Source: an uncultured Bacteroidota bacterium (lineage in GTDB: Bacteria; Bacteroidota; Bacteroidia; Bacteroidales; FEN-979). Taken from it: DNA of 32,774 bases. The notes under the pieces were generated by a model. It saw only the letters and a program-made list of their open reading frames with translations, ran no database searches and had not been told where the DNA came from. Below are positions 22,904-31,186 of this stretch, one piece after another. Position 1 is the stretch's first letter, and each line of letters starts with the position of its first letter. The stretch is from contig CALCGJ010000031.1 of NCBI GenBank assembly GCA_937900965.1, positions 81,341 to 114,114 on the forward strand. The letters run 5' to 3'. The translations under genes and the position numbers were made by a program.

Positions 22904-24463
22904 ATGCAAAAAGCAACCTGGTTCAACCGACTGACAGCAATCCTTATTTTCCTGGCACTCTCCTTTTTTACAAGCGCTCAAACAACAATCGTTGAATGGA
23001 CATTCCCGAACAATCCCGACAATGCTACTGCTGACGGGGGGATTCCTGCTAACCTTGGCAAGGTCATTACCACCCACGGCGGGGTAAGTCCTCCGACCTT
23101 CGGAGAAGAGGGTAATACGACCAACTGTGCTTCATCGAACCTTTGGGCAAGCGGAGCCTATACCAAGTACTGGCAAATTCAGTTCACAACCCTGGGGTAT
23201 GGCAACCTCACCGTTGAGTCATGGCAGAATTCCTTCAGTCCCAGCGATTTCGGGCCAAAATACTTCGACATACAGTATCGGATAGGTATGGCAGGGCCGT
23301 GGACAACATTTACCACCTTCCTGATCTGGACAGGAAACCACTGGTTCCAGATGGCGCCGGCTTCCCTTCCGCCCATCTGCGACAACAAGACAACGATCTG
23401 TGTGCGCTGGCTGATGACCTCCAATGAACCTACCCAGGGCAGTGGTTTGGTACAGGATGAGGCCTTCAATCGTATTGACGACATCTACGTAAAAAGTTAT
23501 TGCCCTTTGCCGGTTCCTGCAGGGAGTATTACCGGCATACCCTCTGTTTGTGTGGGTCAGAGCGGAGTCCCCTACTCCATCGCACCCATTGCCAACGCAA
23601 CCAGTTACAATTGGTCTTATAGTGGGACAGGGGTCACTATCATCGGCTCTTCAAACGCCATCACCATCAATTTCGCACTGAATGCTACCTCAGGGATTCT
23701 GACTGTTTCAGGAATCAACACCTGTGGCAACGGACCTGTATCACCTGACTATACGATCACGGTGAACCCGATCCCGTTGGTTTCAGCCGATCCAATGTCA
23801 CAAACTACCTGTCCGGGAGCAGCCATAACTCCAATAGTGCTTACCAACACCAATAATGTTCCAGGTACAACTTTTTCATGGTCAAGAGATAACACCACAG
23901 TTCTCACAGGGATACCTTCATCAGGAGCCGGGAGTCCCATTACCGGCACACTTTACAGTTCAAATCCACAAATCCCTGAAACAACCACCTTTTCAATCAC
24001 TGCCAATGCCAATGGATGCAGTTCTAATACGACCGCCTCTATTGGGGTTCTTGACAATACCCCTCCCCTTTTCATCAGTTTTCCCAACCCGGTTCACTGG
24101 TGTGTTCAGGATATTATTGAGGCAAACTGGGACGGCATGGGCGATATCACACCTGAACGCCCCGACTGGTTTACCTTCCTGGCAGGAGGCACTACCTTCG
24201 ACCTGGATCCTTCCACCTTTTTCGACAACTGCACCGCTGCTACTGACCTGGTACTCCACTGGCAAATCGACCTGGCCGGAGGAGGAATCATTACAGGCAG
24301 CGGGCAGATATCCACATATCCTTCAAACATTCAATTCCCCGTTGGGGACAATACGATCACTTACTGGCTTGAAGATGAATCAGGCAACCTGACGCCGGCC
24401 GGAAACCGGGCTGTTGTAAATGTTACCGTTCATGCCAGGCCAGATATCACACGAGATTTCTAA
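22904..24463 (+). CDS. Secreted PKD-like surface protein
   Basis: A 519-residue exported protein. The ATG at 22904 is chosen because it opens on a signal peptide (about 1-26, ending TSAQ); the longer frame starts with TTG at 22823 and would place 27 odd residues before it. About 27-205 is a beta-rich domain with many Trp and Cys, of unknown family. About 205-305 looks like a PKD-like domain of Bacteroidota surface proteins (PAGSITGIPSVCVGQSGVPYSI, ATSYNWSYSGTG, SGILTVSGINTCGNG), followed by a second Ig-like part and an HYR-like part starting DNTPPLFISFPNPV and ending VNVTVHARP. No T9SS sorting domain is seen. First gene behind the sigma-54 promoter. Probably an adhesin or surface-layer part. 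Confidence 0.85.
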   Translation: MQKATWFNRLTAILIFLALSFFTSAQTTIVEWTFPNNPDNATADGGIPANLGKVITTHGGVSPPTFGEEGNTTNCASSNLWASGAYTKYWQIQFTTLGYGNLTVESWQNSFSPSDFGPKYFDIQYRIGMAGPWTTFTTFLIWTGNHWFQMAPASLPPICDNKTTICVRWLMTSNEPTQGSGLVQDEAFNRIDDIYVKSYCPLPVPAGSITGIPSVCVGQSGVPYSIAPIANATSYNWSYSGTGVTIIGSSNAITINFALNATSGILTVSGINTCGNGPVSPDYTITVNPIPLVSADPMSQTTCPGAAITPIVLTNTNNVPGTTFSWSRDNTTVLTGIPSSGAGSPITGTLYSSNPQIPETTTFSITANANGCSSNTTASIGVLDNTPPLFISFPNPVHWCVQDIIEANWDGMGDITPERPDWFTFLAGGTTFDLDPSTFFDNCTAATDLVLHWQIDLAGGGIITGSGQISTYPSNIQFPVGDNTITYWLEDESGNLTPAGNRAVVNVTVHARPDITRDF

Positions 24464-24513
24464 ACATTAACACAGTAATAATTAAAAACAAAGCGTATGA
24501 AAAAAACACGAAG

Positions 24514-24613
24514 TAAATCAAACAACAAAACGACACAGGAAACAAACACAAAAATCGACACACAAACAAAAACAAAAACACAAACATTCATTATTAACCA
24601 AAACCTCAAAACC
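24514..24613 (+). promoter_or_regulatory. A/C-rich, G-poor leader of the 24614 gene
   Basis: About 100 bases made almost only of A and C, with just four G on this strand and few T, directly before the ATG at 24614. Such RNA would be unstructured, and A-rich leaders favour ribosome loading in Bacteroidota that lack Shine-Dalgarno sites. The frame stays open back to an ATG at 24497, but that would put 39 basic residues before the signal peptide. I read it as untranslated leader. Confidence 0.55.
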
Positions 24614-25603
24614 ATGAAAAAACAATTATTATTTACTCTGATGGCATTATTTGCCGGATTGACAACTGCTGTAGCTCAAACCTGTACACCAGGACCTTTG
24701 TCTCCCTCAGCAGGAACACCTTATACATATAAGGTATTGATTGGGAACCCACCCTACAATGGGACAACCGGGGATTTCACCTGGTATGTTACTACCAATG
24801 TTGACCTGCTCAGTGCAACGGGAGTTTTACCAAGTCCCGGAACTGAAATCATTGCTTCGGGTGTTTATAATGCAGCGGCAACAGGTCAGGATACAATTGG
24901 CATCACCTGGACAGCCCAGGCTATCGTGAATGGTATGACTACCCCCTACTACCTTGTTGTGCAATTTGCCGGAAATAACGGGACCTGCGACGCCATGAAC
25001 ATGAAAGTATGGGAAATTATTCCTATTAATACCTTCCTGCTTGCCATTAACAGCATGGGTGGAGAAGGTGGTGACGGAACCTATTGTGCAGCCGATGTCT
25101 CTGGTGCAATCGTTACTCCGGGTGCAAGTCCGACAGTCGCTTATGAGTATGGCACGAACGTCCTCTATGCCCGCATCAATGCATCTAACTATACAGGAGA
25201 CTGGAAGCCTTCATTCCGTATTGAAGGTCTTGATGCTGTCCAAACACTAGCCGGCGTGACATGGGCTACCGATTCGCTTTTTACTGTTGAGCACACAACA
25301 ACACTTGTTGGCAATGTGGCTACTTCAACAGATCTTGCTACAGCTGCATATGACGGAAGCCTCCCTATTTATGTAAAATTCGAAGTGGATAACAACTATT
25401 TCGAGACCCTGGCAGATCTGCCTATTACAATTGGTGTTGACGGTGTTATTGAAGTAGGAGCAACCAGTCTTGACGACGTAATCTCCGATACAGATTGTAA
25501 CCCGGAAATTGCCTTTGGAAAGGATGTTGCTCAGACTATTATGGCTCGTCCTACAGTTACTCCTGATCCAGCCACCGGTCCGTTTATCGTCAAGAATCCA
25601 TAA
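24614..25603 (+). CDS. Secreted protein of unknown function in the T9SS locus
   Basis: A 329-residue exported protein. The ATG at 24614 opens on a good signal peptide (MKKQLLFTLMALFAGLTTAVAQ). The mature protein is beta-rich, acidic, poor in Lys and rich in Thr, Ala and Gly, like Bacteroidota surface proteins: TPYTYKV, GDFTWYVTTNVDLL, YYLVVQFAGNNGTC, then a second half with WKPSFRIEGLD and PIYVKFEVDNNYFETL, ending GPFIVKNP. Four Cys remain after cleavage (in TCTPGP, GTCDAMN, TYCAADV and TDCNPE). No known domain and no sorting domain are recognised. Its A/C-rich leader suggests high expression. Position between the PKD-like protein and the type B cargo gene suggests it is part of the same surface structure. 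Confidence 0.85.
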   Translation: MKKQLLFTLMALFAGLTTAVAQTCTPGPLSPSAGTPYTYKVLIGNPPYNGTTGDFTWYVTTNVDLLSATGVLPSPGTEIIASGVYNAAATGQDTIGITWTAQAIVNGMTTPYYLVVQFAGNNGTCDAMNMKVWEIIPINTFLLAINSMGGEGGDGTYCAADVSGAIVTPGASPTVAYEYGTNVLYARINASNYTGDWKPSFRIEGLDAVQTLAGVTWATDSLFTVEHTTTLVGNVATSTDLATAAYDGSLPIYVKFEVDNNYFETLADLPITIGVDGVIEVGATSLDDVISDTDCNPEIAFGKDVAQTIMARPTVTPDPATGPFIVKNP

Positions 25604-25673
25604 GGGATTGGCGTTTTGTTAATCTACTGTTACGAGTTGATTTGAAGTTCAGCTTGAATTGAAATCTATTACC

Positions 25674-25702
25674 ATAGTCCCGGAGAATAGACCGGGTACT
25701 AT
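25674..25702 (+). other. Hairpin between T9SS-locus genes
   Basis: ATAGTCCCGG (25674-25683) pairs with CCGGG-T-ACTAT (25692-25702) with one bulged T and an eight-base loop. It lies in the 196-base gap between the 24614 and 25800 genes; the rest of the gap shows nothing I can name. No T-run follows, so it is more likely an RNA-processing or stability hairpin than a terminator. Confidence 0.45.
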
Positions 25703-25799
25703 TAGGATACTGATATAGCCAATTGGTCCGAAAGAGCCGGATGATTCTGTTGATGGGATTCGTTGGTGTTGTGAAAAATATAAATGATGGTTTGATACC

Positions 25800-26978
25800 G
25801 TGATACAATCATTACATATCATCAAACGCTTCGCCTTTGCATTGGTGCTGTCGCTCCTAGCTGTAATGACAAGTACAGCGCAGGAAGGAACAGCAGTAGT
25901 GGAGGGTGAAGTATTCACGCTCGGCGTGATAGGGGTGCCTGGAGAGATCTATGAATGGAATGTATATACCGACCATACCCTTCTGATTCAGGCAGTGCCT
26001 CCCGATGTTGTATTCACAGGTGGTAATACAGGGGCTGCTGTTCAGGTATTATGGGCTAAGAAAGGGACCTATTATTATACTGTTACTGCATATAATTTCC
26101 AGGGCTGCATGAACCTGAAGGTAGGGATGATCACGGTTAGCGAGTTAAAACTGGGACCCGCTATTGCAATCACTGTCAACAGGAATCCTGTCTGCATAGG
26201 TACGCGGGTCGTCTATTTGGCTACAGTCAAAGATCCAGGCAAAGATCCTGTTTATCAATGGTATAAAAATGGAATTAAGGTTGGCTTGAATATGCCGACC
26301 TATATTGATTTTCACCCGGAGAATAACGACGAAATATATTGCGAACTGCTTTCCAGACCTGTAAAAGTGGGACCAATCTCTGTCGAATCCAATATGATCA
26401 CAATGACAGTTTATGAAGTAAAAGCCGGATTTTCTATCGTTGAGAACGTAGGTGGGATTAAAGGGCGCACAAGATTCGTCAACAAATCCTCCGGGGCAGA
26501 TTTCTATAACTGGCGGTTTGGTAACGGGCAATCTTCTGAAGAAGAGAACCCTGTTGTTACCTATGATGAAGACGGAATCTACCCCATCAGACTCACTGCA
26601 ACAAATTACATCAACTGCGTGGACACCTGTTCCAAAGACTTCAACATGCTATTCAAAGGGTTGTTTATTCCCAATGGATTTGCTCCTACTGTCACAAATG
26701 AATTGGGTGGTCAATTCAAACCTGTAGGTGTTAACCTGAAATATTATCGGATTGAGGTTTATGACAATTGGGGACATATGCTCTGGGCATCTACAGCTCT
26801 TGATGAAAATGGCCGGCCTGTTGAATCATGGGACGGCACTTACGAGGGGAAACTCCTGCCGCAGGGGACTTACATGTGGAAAGTGCATGCAGTATTCATG
26901 GATAATACAATCTGGCAAGGTTCTGATATAGGCAAAGGAGAGGGCAAGACCATCGGTACCGTAACCATATTAAAATAA
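25800..26978 (+). CDS. T9SS type B cargo protein (gliding-motility-associated C-terminal domain)
   Basis: A 392-residue exported protein. A GTG start at 25800 is used: it opens a signal peptide (about 1-28, ending TSTAQ), and no ATG gives one. Two beta-rich Ig-like parts (about 30-115 and 118-208) include YEWNVYTDHT and PVYQWYKNGIKVG. A PKD-like domain spans about 210-284 (TRFVNKSSGADFYNWRFGNGQSS, VTYDEDGIYPIRLTATN). The last 105 residues are the CHU_C/type B sorting domain: FIPNGFAPT, YYRIEVYDNWGHMLW, ESWDGTYEGKLLPQGTYMWKV, IGTVTILK. This domain directs export by T9SS and usually depends on a PorP/SprF-family partner, which is the next gene, 19 bases on. Probably a surface adhesin or scaffold. 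Confidence 0.92.
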   Translation: MIQSLHIIKRFAFALVLSLLAVMTSTAQEGTAVVEGEVFTLGVIGVPGEIYEWNVYTDHTLLIQAVPPDVVFTGGNTGAAVQVLWAKKGTYYYTVTAYNFQGCMNLKVGMITVSELKLGPAIAITVNRNPVCIGTRVVYLATVKDPGKDPVYQWYKNGIKVGLNMPTYIDFHPENNDEIYCELLSRPVKVGPISVESNMITMTVYEVKAGFSIVENVGGIKGRTRFVNKSSGADFYNWRFGNGQSSEEENPVVTYDEDGIYPIRLTATNYINCVDTCSKDFNMLFKGLFIPNGFAPTVTNELGGQFKPVGVNLKYYRIEVYDNWGHMLWASTALDENGRPVESWDGTYEGKLLPQGTYMWKVHAVFMDNTIWQGSDIGKGEGKTIGTVTILK

Positions 26979-26997
26979 CCGTTAAAAGAAGACACAG

Positions 26998-28101
26998 ATG
27001 AAAAAGAGACTAACAATTCCAACCTGTATGGCCCTTGGGCTCTTTCTAACGATGTCAACAATCCGGGGACAAGATCCGAACTATTCGCAATGGATAAATG
27101 CGCCATTGTACTACAATCCCGCTTACACGGGGTTAAACACCGGAATTCGGGCAAGGTTCTCCTATCGGGACCAGTGGCCCAATCTCCCTGTGGATTACCA
27201 GACGCTCTATTTCTCAGCAGACTACGGGGACAGGAATCTTCCCGGTTCGGGAGGAATAGGCCTGATCGTCAACAGGGATAATGAAGGTATTGGATTCATC
27301 AAAAATCTCTCTGCAGGCATCACGATCTCTGCGAGAATCCGGATTACATCCAACCTTATTTGTCAGGTTGGGATAAAATCCTCAATAGTACAGAAGTGGA
27401 TGACCTGGAGTGATTTTGTATTCAGTGATCAATTGAATGAGAGATATGGAAACATCTATTCTACTGCACTGGTACCGCCCGAATATACGAAACGGTTATT
27501 CCCTGATTTCGGCATCGGGGGTTTGGTTAAATTTATCTCAGGGAATGGAGCCCTTTCAGGTACAGCAGGATTTGCAGTTGATCACATTTTCCAACCCGAC
27601 GAATCTTTCTACAGGTTATCTAAATCTCCCCTGCCGAGAAAGTATGTCGGTCATCTTGATCTTGTTTTAGCTTTGGGGAGAGGGCCCTCCTCCAGCCAGA
27701 ATCCGGTTATTGGTTTTGGAGATCCCCTGCTGATCAATCCGGGAGTCATCTATCAGAATCAGCATGGCATGAGTTCACTTCAGGCTGGAATGAACATGTT
27801 GAAATACAATGTTTACTTTGGAGGGTACTTCAAATACAGTCATCAGAAGCAGACATCCACCTCAATGATGCTTCTTGCCGGGTACAGGTATATAATGGCT
27901 GAAGGGATGAGCCTGAAGTTTATGTACAGTTATGATATTCAGGTATCCGGGCACCTTCAGGGAACCGGAGGAGCTCATGAGATCAGCCTGATCCTTGAGT
28001 TCCAAAATATTAGTACTCCCGGAAAAAACCGGTACGAAGAATGTATCCTGGTAGAGAGTTCACATTCGAAAGTTTCTGCATTAGAGTGCAGTTCTTTTTA
28101 A
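26998..28101 (+). CDS. PorP/SprF family T9SS outer-membrane protein
   Basis: A 367-residue outer-membrane beta-barrel of the PorP/SprF family. Signal peptide about 1-24 (ending IRGQ), then the family opening DPNYSQWINAPLYYNPAYTGL, followed by alternating strands (ARFSYRDQWPNLPVDYQTLYFSADY, GIGLIVNRDNEG, AGITISARIRI, GIGGLVKF, MLLAGYRYIMAEGMSLKFMYSYDI, GAHEISLILEF). The C-terminus extends about 30 residues beyond the last strand and contains two Cys, which is a little unusual. Family members help export or hold type B T9SS cargo, for example SprF for SprB in Flavobacterium johnsoniae. Its place right after the type B cargo gene fits that role. Last gene of the sigma-54-headed run. Confidence 0.94.
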   Translation: MKKRLTIPTCMALGLFLTMSTIRGQDPNYSQWINAPLYYNPAYTGLNTGIRARFSYRDQWPNLPVDYQTLYFSADYGDRNLPGSGGIGLIVNRDNEGIGFIKNLSAGITISARIRITSNLICQVGIKSSIVQKWMTWSDFVFSDQLNERYGNIYSTALVPPEYTKRLFPDFGIGGLVKFISGNGALSGTAGFAVDHIFQPDESFYRLSKSPLPRKYVGHLDLVLALGRGPSSSQNPVIGFGDPLLINPGVIYQNQHGMSSLQAGMNMLKYNVYFGGYFKYSHQKQTSTSMMLLAGYRYIMAEGMSLKFMYSYDIQVSGHLQGTGGAHEISLILEFQNISTPGKNRYEECILVESSHSKVSALECSSF

Positions 28102-28129
28102 CCGGCTGTATTAAAAAATTACTATTTTC

Positions 28130-28155
28130 GCTTCACTTAAATCCTACCGTGAAGC
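28130..28155 (+). promoter_or_regulatory. Inverted repeat touching the transporter start codon
   Basis: GCTTCAC (28130-28136) and GTGAAGC (28149-28155) are perfect seven-base arms around 12 bases; the right arm ends on the base before the ATG at 28156. It could be an operator or a hairpin covering the start. A poor -7 (TATTTTCG, 28123-28130) overlaps it. Confidence 0.45.
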
Positions 28156-29763
28156 ATGAACAAGCAGAAAAAAAGGGCCTTCCCCAACACCTATGTCATT
28201 GTTTTCTTTATAATCATTTTCGCTGCTCTCCTGACCTGGTTCCTTCCCGGTGGGACCTTCGACAGGCAACCCGTTGTGGTTAGCGGCATTGAACGACAGG
28301 TGATCAATCCCGAAAGTTTCCATTTCACCGGCAATTCGCCACAGACCTGGGAGATTTTCTCAGCCATTTTCGATGGGTTTGTGGACAAAGCGGACATCAT
28401 CGTCTTCATCCTGCTTATCGGAGGTGCCTTCTGGATTATGAACAAAACCAGGGCAATAGATATGGGGATCTATGCATTCCTCCGCTTCACCAAGCGGATG
28501 GAGCATAACCGCCTGCTGCGATACATGGGAGTTGACAACCTCATTGTTGTATTTATCATGCTGATGTTCAGCATCTTTGGCGCTGTATTTGGCATGAGTG
28601 AAGAGACTATTGCTTTCACAATCATCTTTGTCCCTCTTGCCGTTAAAATGGGATATGACTCCATTGTAGGGGTGAGTTTTTGTTTTGTGGCTGCCGGACT
28701 TGGCTTCACCGGGGCTATCCTGAATCCCTTCACAATCGGGATAGCTCAGGGCTTATCTGACCTCCCCCTCTTTTCCGGTATTGAATACCGCTTTATCTGT
28801 TTCATCATCATTAACGTGATCGGGATCGGATATATACTGAGGTATGCCAACAAGGTCAAACGTGATCCGAAAAAATCATTGGTTTACGAAGAGGATGCTT
28901 ATTGGCGGGAGTCAACCGGACAGGAGGAGGAGCAGATCTCCTTTCAAACCCCGTTGTCGGCCTGGTTGGTTTTCGGCGCTATTCAAATCTGTCTGATCAT
29001 TTATGCAGTCATCTATCCGCAATCCACTATCCACATTGGGAACCTCTCCTGGACTTTTCCTATCCTTCCTGTTCTGGCCGGTTTATTTCTTCTGACCAGC
29101 GCTTTGTCATTGTTAAAAACTGTACAGTTCTTTATCCTCAACCTGCTCGCTTTCACTATCATCTTTCTGATTGTAGGGGTTATGGGATATGGCTGGTATG
29201 TGATGGAGATAGCCACCCTCTTCTTTGTGATGGGCCTTACTTCAGGATTGGCCATGAATTACTCTCTGAACGAGATCACAAAGTACTTCCTCGATGGAGT
29301 AAAGGATATTCTCTCCGCTGCCCTGATCGTAGGGCTGGCAGGTGGAATCATCATAATCTTAAAAAACGGCAAGGTGATTGACACCCTTCTCTACTACGTT
29401 GCCAGTGGAATGGCAGACTGGGGCCGGTTTACCTCTGTGAGCATGATGTATGTTATCCAGACTTTTATCAACCTCTTCATGCCTTCAGGCTCTGCCAAAG
29501 CAGCATTGACCATGCCAATCATGTCGCAGTTCTCTGACCTGATACAGGTATCCCGTCAGGCTACCGTCATGGCCTTTCAGTTTGGCGACGGATTCACCAA
29601 TATGATTACCCCTACTTCCGGAGTCCTGATGGGAGTTCTCGGTATCGCACGCATCCCATACTCCAAGTGGGTAAAATGGGTCTTCCCATTTATCCTGATC
29701 CTTTTCATTTTAGGGTTTCTGCTTCTGATTCCAACGGTGACGATGGAGTTGAGCGGGTTCTAG
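28156..29763 (+). CDS. YfcC family inner-membrane transporter (DcuC-like superfamily)
   Basis: A 535-residue inner-membrane protein with about 12 hydrophobic segments, of the YfcC/COG1288 family in the wider DcuC/ArsB-type ion transporter group. Family marks: FPNTYVIVFFIIIFAALLTWFLPGG at the start, GGAFWIMNKT, FGMSEETIAFTIIFVPL, GAILNPFTIGIAQGLS, and near the end PSGSAKAALTMPIMSQFSDL followed by AFQFGDGFTNMITPTSGVLMG. A charged cytosolic loop lies around 235-260. The substrate is not known for most members; amino acids or carboxylates are proposed. The ATG at 28156 fits the family N-terminus. The gene has no clear functional partner next to it and could be read as its own unit. Confidence 0.92.
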   Translation: MNKQKKRAFPNTYVIVFFIIIFAALLTWFLPGGTFDRQPVVVSGIERQVINPESFHFTGNSPQTWEIFSAIFDGFVDKADIIVFILLIGGAFWIMNKTRAIDMGIYAFLRFTKRMEHNRLLRYMGVDNLIVVFIMLMFSIFGAVFGMSEETIAFTIIFVPLAVKMGYDSIVGVSFCFVAAGLGFTGAILNPFTIGIAQGLSDLPLFSGIEYRFICFIIINVIGIGYILRYANKVKRDPKKSLVYEEDAYWRESTGQEEEQISFQTPLSAWLVFGAIQICLIIYAVIYPQSTIHIGNLSWTFPILPVLAGLFLLTSALSLLKTVQFFILNLLAFTIIFLIVGVMGYGWYVMEIATLFFVMGLTSGLAMNYSLNEITKYFLDGVKDILSAALIVGLAGGIIIILKNGKVIDTLLYYVASGMADWGRFTSVSMMYVIQTFINLFMPSGSAKAALTMPIMSQFSDLIQVSRQATVMAFQFGDGFTNMITPTSGVLMGVLGIARIPYSKWVKWVFPFILILFILGFLLLIPTVTMELSGF

Positions 29764-29766
29764 GGG

Positions 29767-29801
29767 CTGGATCCTGGATGCTGGATGCTGGATGCTGGAT
29801 A
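29767..29801. repeat. 7-base tandem repeat, unit CTGGATG, intergenic
   Basis: Five heptamers directly after the stop of the transporter gene: CTGGATC, three times CTGGATG, CTGGATA (29767-29801), followed by a broken copy. It is the only one of the five heptamer tracts here that lies outside a coding frame. Confidence 0.92.
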
Positions 29802-29822
29802 ACTGGATTGGACTATTTTATT

Positions 29823-29830
29823 TACCTTTG
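29823..29830 (+). promoter_or_regulatory. Candidate -7 element for the binding-protein gene
   Basis: TACCTTTG matches TAnnTTTG in full. The nominal GTG start at 29830 overlaps it, so the ATG at 29893 is the better start, with a leader of about 55 bases. No -33 TTG at the usual distance. Confidence 0.4.
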
Positions 29831-29892
29831 TGTTATTAAGTCAAGATAAAAATAATTCAAGAGAATTATCCATTCAAGAAAAACTTTTAAAG

Positions 29893-31149
29893 ATGAAAAG
29901 ATACTTAAGATTAATGCCATTGGGAATGATCGTTGTTCTTGCTTTACTGGTCTTTAACCGGTGTAAGAAAGATTCAACCCCTGCCAACCCCACCAGCAAT
30001 GAAATTCTGATTGGTGCATTGCTCCCTCTTTCGACATATGACGAAAACCTCCTCGGAAAAACGGCCATGGAATTCGCAGTGAATGATTTCAATGCGCTCA
30101 TGGCTACCGCTGGCAATCCCATTCGTCTCAGACTGGCTCTAGAGGGCACTGACTCGGATTCTGCAAAAACTGTGGAGACTGTCACCTCATTATACAACAG
30201 GGGTGTGAGACTGCTTGCGGGTCTACCCAGTTCCAGCATGGAACTCGGAGCCATCATGACGTATATTAATGATCATGAGATGCTGATGTTGAATGCATAC
30301 AGCACAGCACCTTCGCTGGCCATTGTTGGAGATAATATTTTTCGACTTGTGACAGATGATACGAAGCAATCAAAAGCGATCAGTAAATACCTGAATTTTG
30401 ACGGGATAGAAGCTGTCATCGTGGTTTGGAGAAACGACAACTACGGACAAGGTCTTTCCGATGCCTTCATACCTGATTTTGAAGCGTCGGGTGGGAATAT
30501 TATCAATTCGGTCGGTTATCCTGTAAGCACCGCTGATTTCTCGTCATTAGCCGGTAATTTGAATAATCAGATAATCCTGGCCAAAGCACAATATGGAGCC
30601 GATAAAGTTGGTGTATGCCTGTTCGGTTTTGATGAATCGGCCCTGATGTTTGAAGCTGCCCTGGCGCAGTCAGACCTGGCTACTGTTCAATGGTACGGCT
30701 GTGACGGGAATGCTGTCCTAAACGACATCGCAACCAATCCCCAGACGGCCGGTTTTGCCGTACAGGTAAATTTTACGGCTCCTAATGTAGGTATTGGAAC
30801 GGCAGATTTCACTCCGAAGAATGCAGCAGAATTGTCGGCAAGAATTCAACAGGCAACCGGACTTCAACCCAATGTGAACACTCTCACTGCATATGACGCT
30901 GTACGAATTATGGGCTACTGCTACCTGGCTGCTGACAACCTGCAGATTTCCAGTATGAAAAACGTGCTTCCCCAAATATGCGCCTCCTACAACTATCTGG
31001 GGATCTCACGGGAACTTAACGATGCCGGGGATCTGTTAAATGCCAATTATATCTTCTGGCGGATCGAACCAGTAACCGGGTCCACCTATGACTGGAATAC
31101 CTATGCCACCTATTTCGCTGACGGGGAATATATTGAGCTGAAGCATTGA
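29893..31149 (+). CDS. Type 1 periplasmic-binding (ABC substrate-binding-like) lipoprotein
   Basis: A 418-residue lipoprotein of the Peripla_BP_6 (branched-chain amino-acid/amide binding) fold. The ATG at 29893 opens a signal peptide with a probable lipid-modified Cys24 in VFNRCKKDS; Arg at -1 is unusual, since Gly, Ala or Ser is normal there. The fold shows as NEILIGALLPLS, EFAVNDFNALM, LALEGTDSDSAKTVETVTSLYNRGVRLLAGLPSS, a middle part with IEAVIVVWRNDNYGQGLSDAF, then GADKVGVCLFGFDESALMFEAAL, LTAYDAVRIMGYCYLAAD and a final beta strand. No ABC permease or ATPase gene is nearby, so it may serve as a sensor or work with distant transport genes. The ligand is unknown. Confidence 0.88.
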   Translation: MKRYLRLMPLGMIVVLALLVFNRCKKDSTPANPTSNEILIGALLPLSTYDENLLGKTAMEFAVNDFNALMATAGNPIRLRLALEGTDSDSAKTVETVTSLYNRGVRLLAGLPSSSMELGAIMTYINDHEMLMLNAYSTAPSLAIVGDNIFRLVTDDTKQSKAISKYLNFDGIEAVIVVWRNDNYGQGLSDAFIPDFEASGGNIINSVGYPVSTADFSSLAGNLNNQIILAKAQYGADKVGVCLFGFDESALMFEAALAQSDLATVQWYGCDGNAVLNDIATNPQTAGFAVQVNFTAPNVGIGTADFTPKNAAELSARIQQATGLQPNVNTLTAYDAVRIMGYCYLAADNLQISSMKNVLPQICASYNYLGISRELNDAGDLLNANYIFWRIEPVTGSTYDWNTYATYFADGEYIELKH

Positions 31150-31186
31150 CAGGAACTGAACTGATACCTATTACCAGCCTGGAGAA

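Noticed and set aside
24497-24613. Start of the secreted protein at 24497
   Set aside because: It would add 39 basic, low-complexity residues before the signal peptide; the stretch reads better as a leader.
29667-29849. Small frame running over the CTGGATG repeat
   Set aside because: It overlaps the transporter C-terminus in another frame and is mostly repeat translation.
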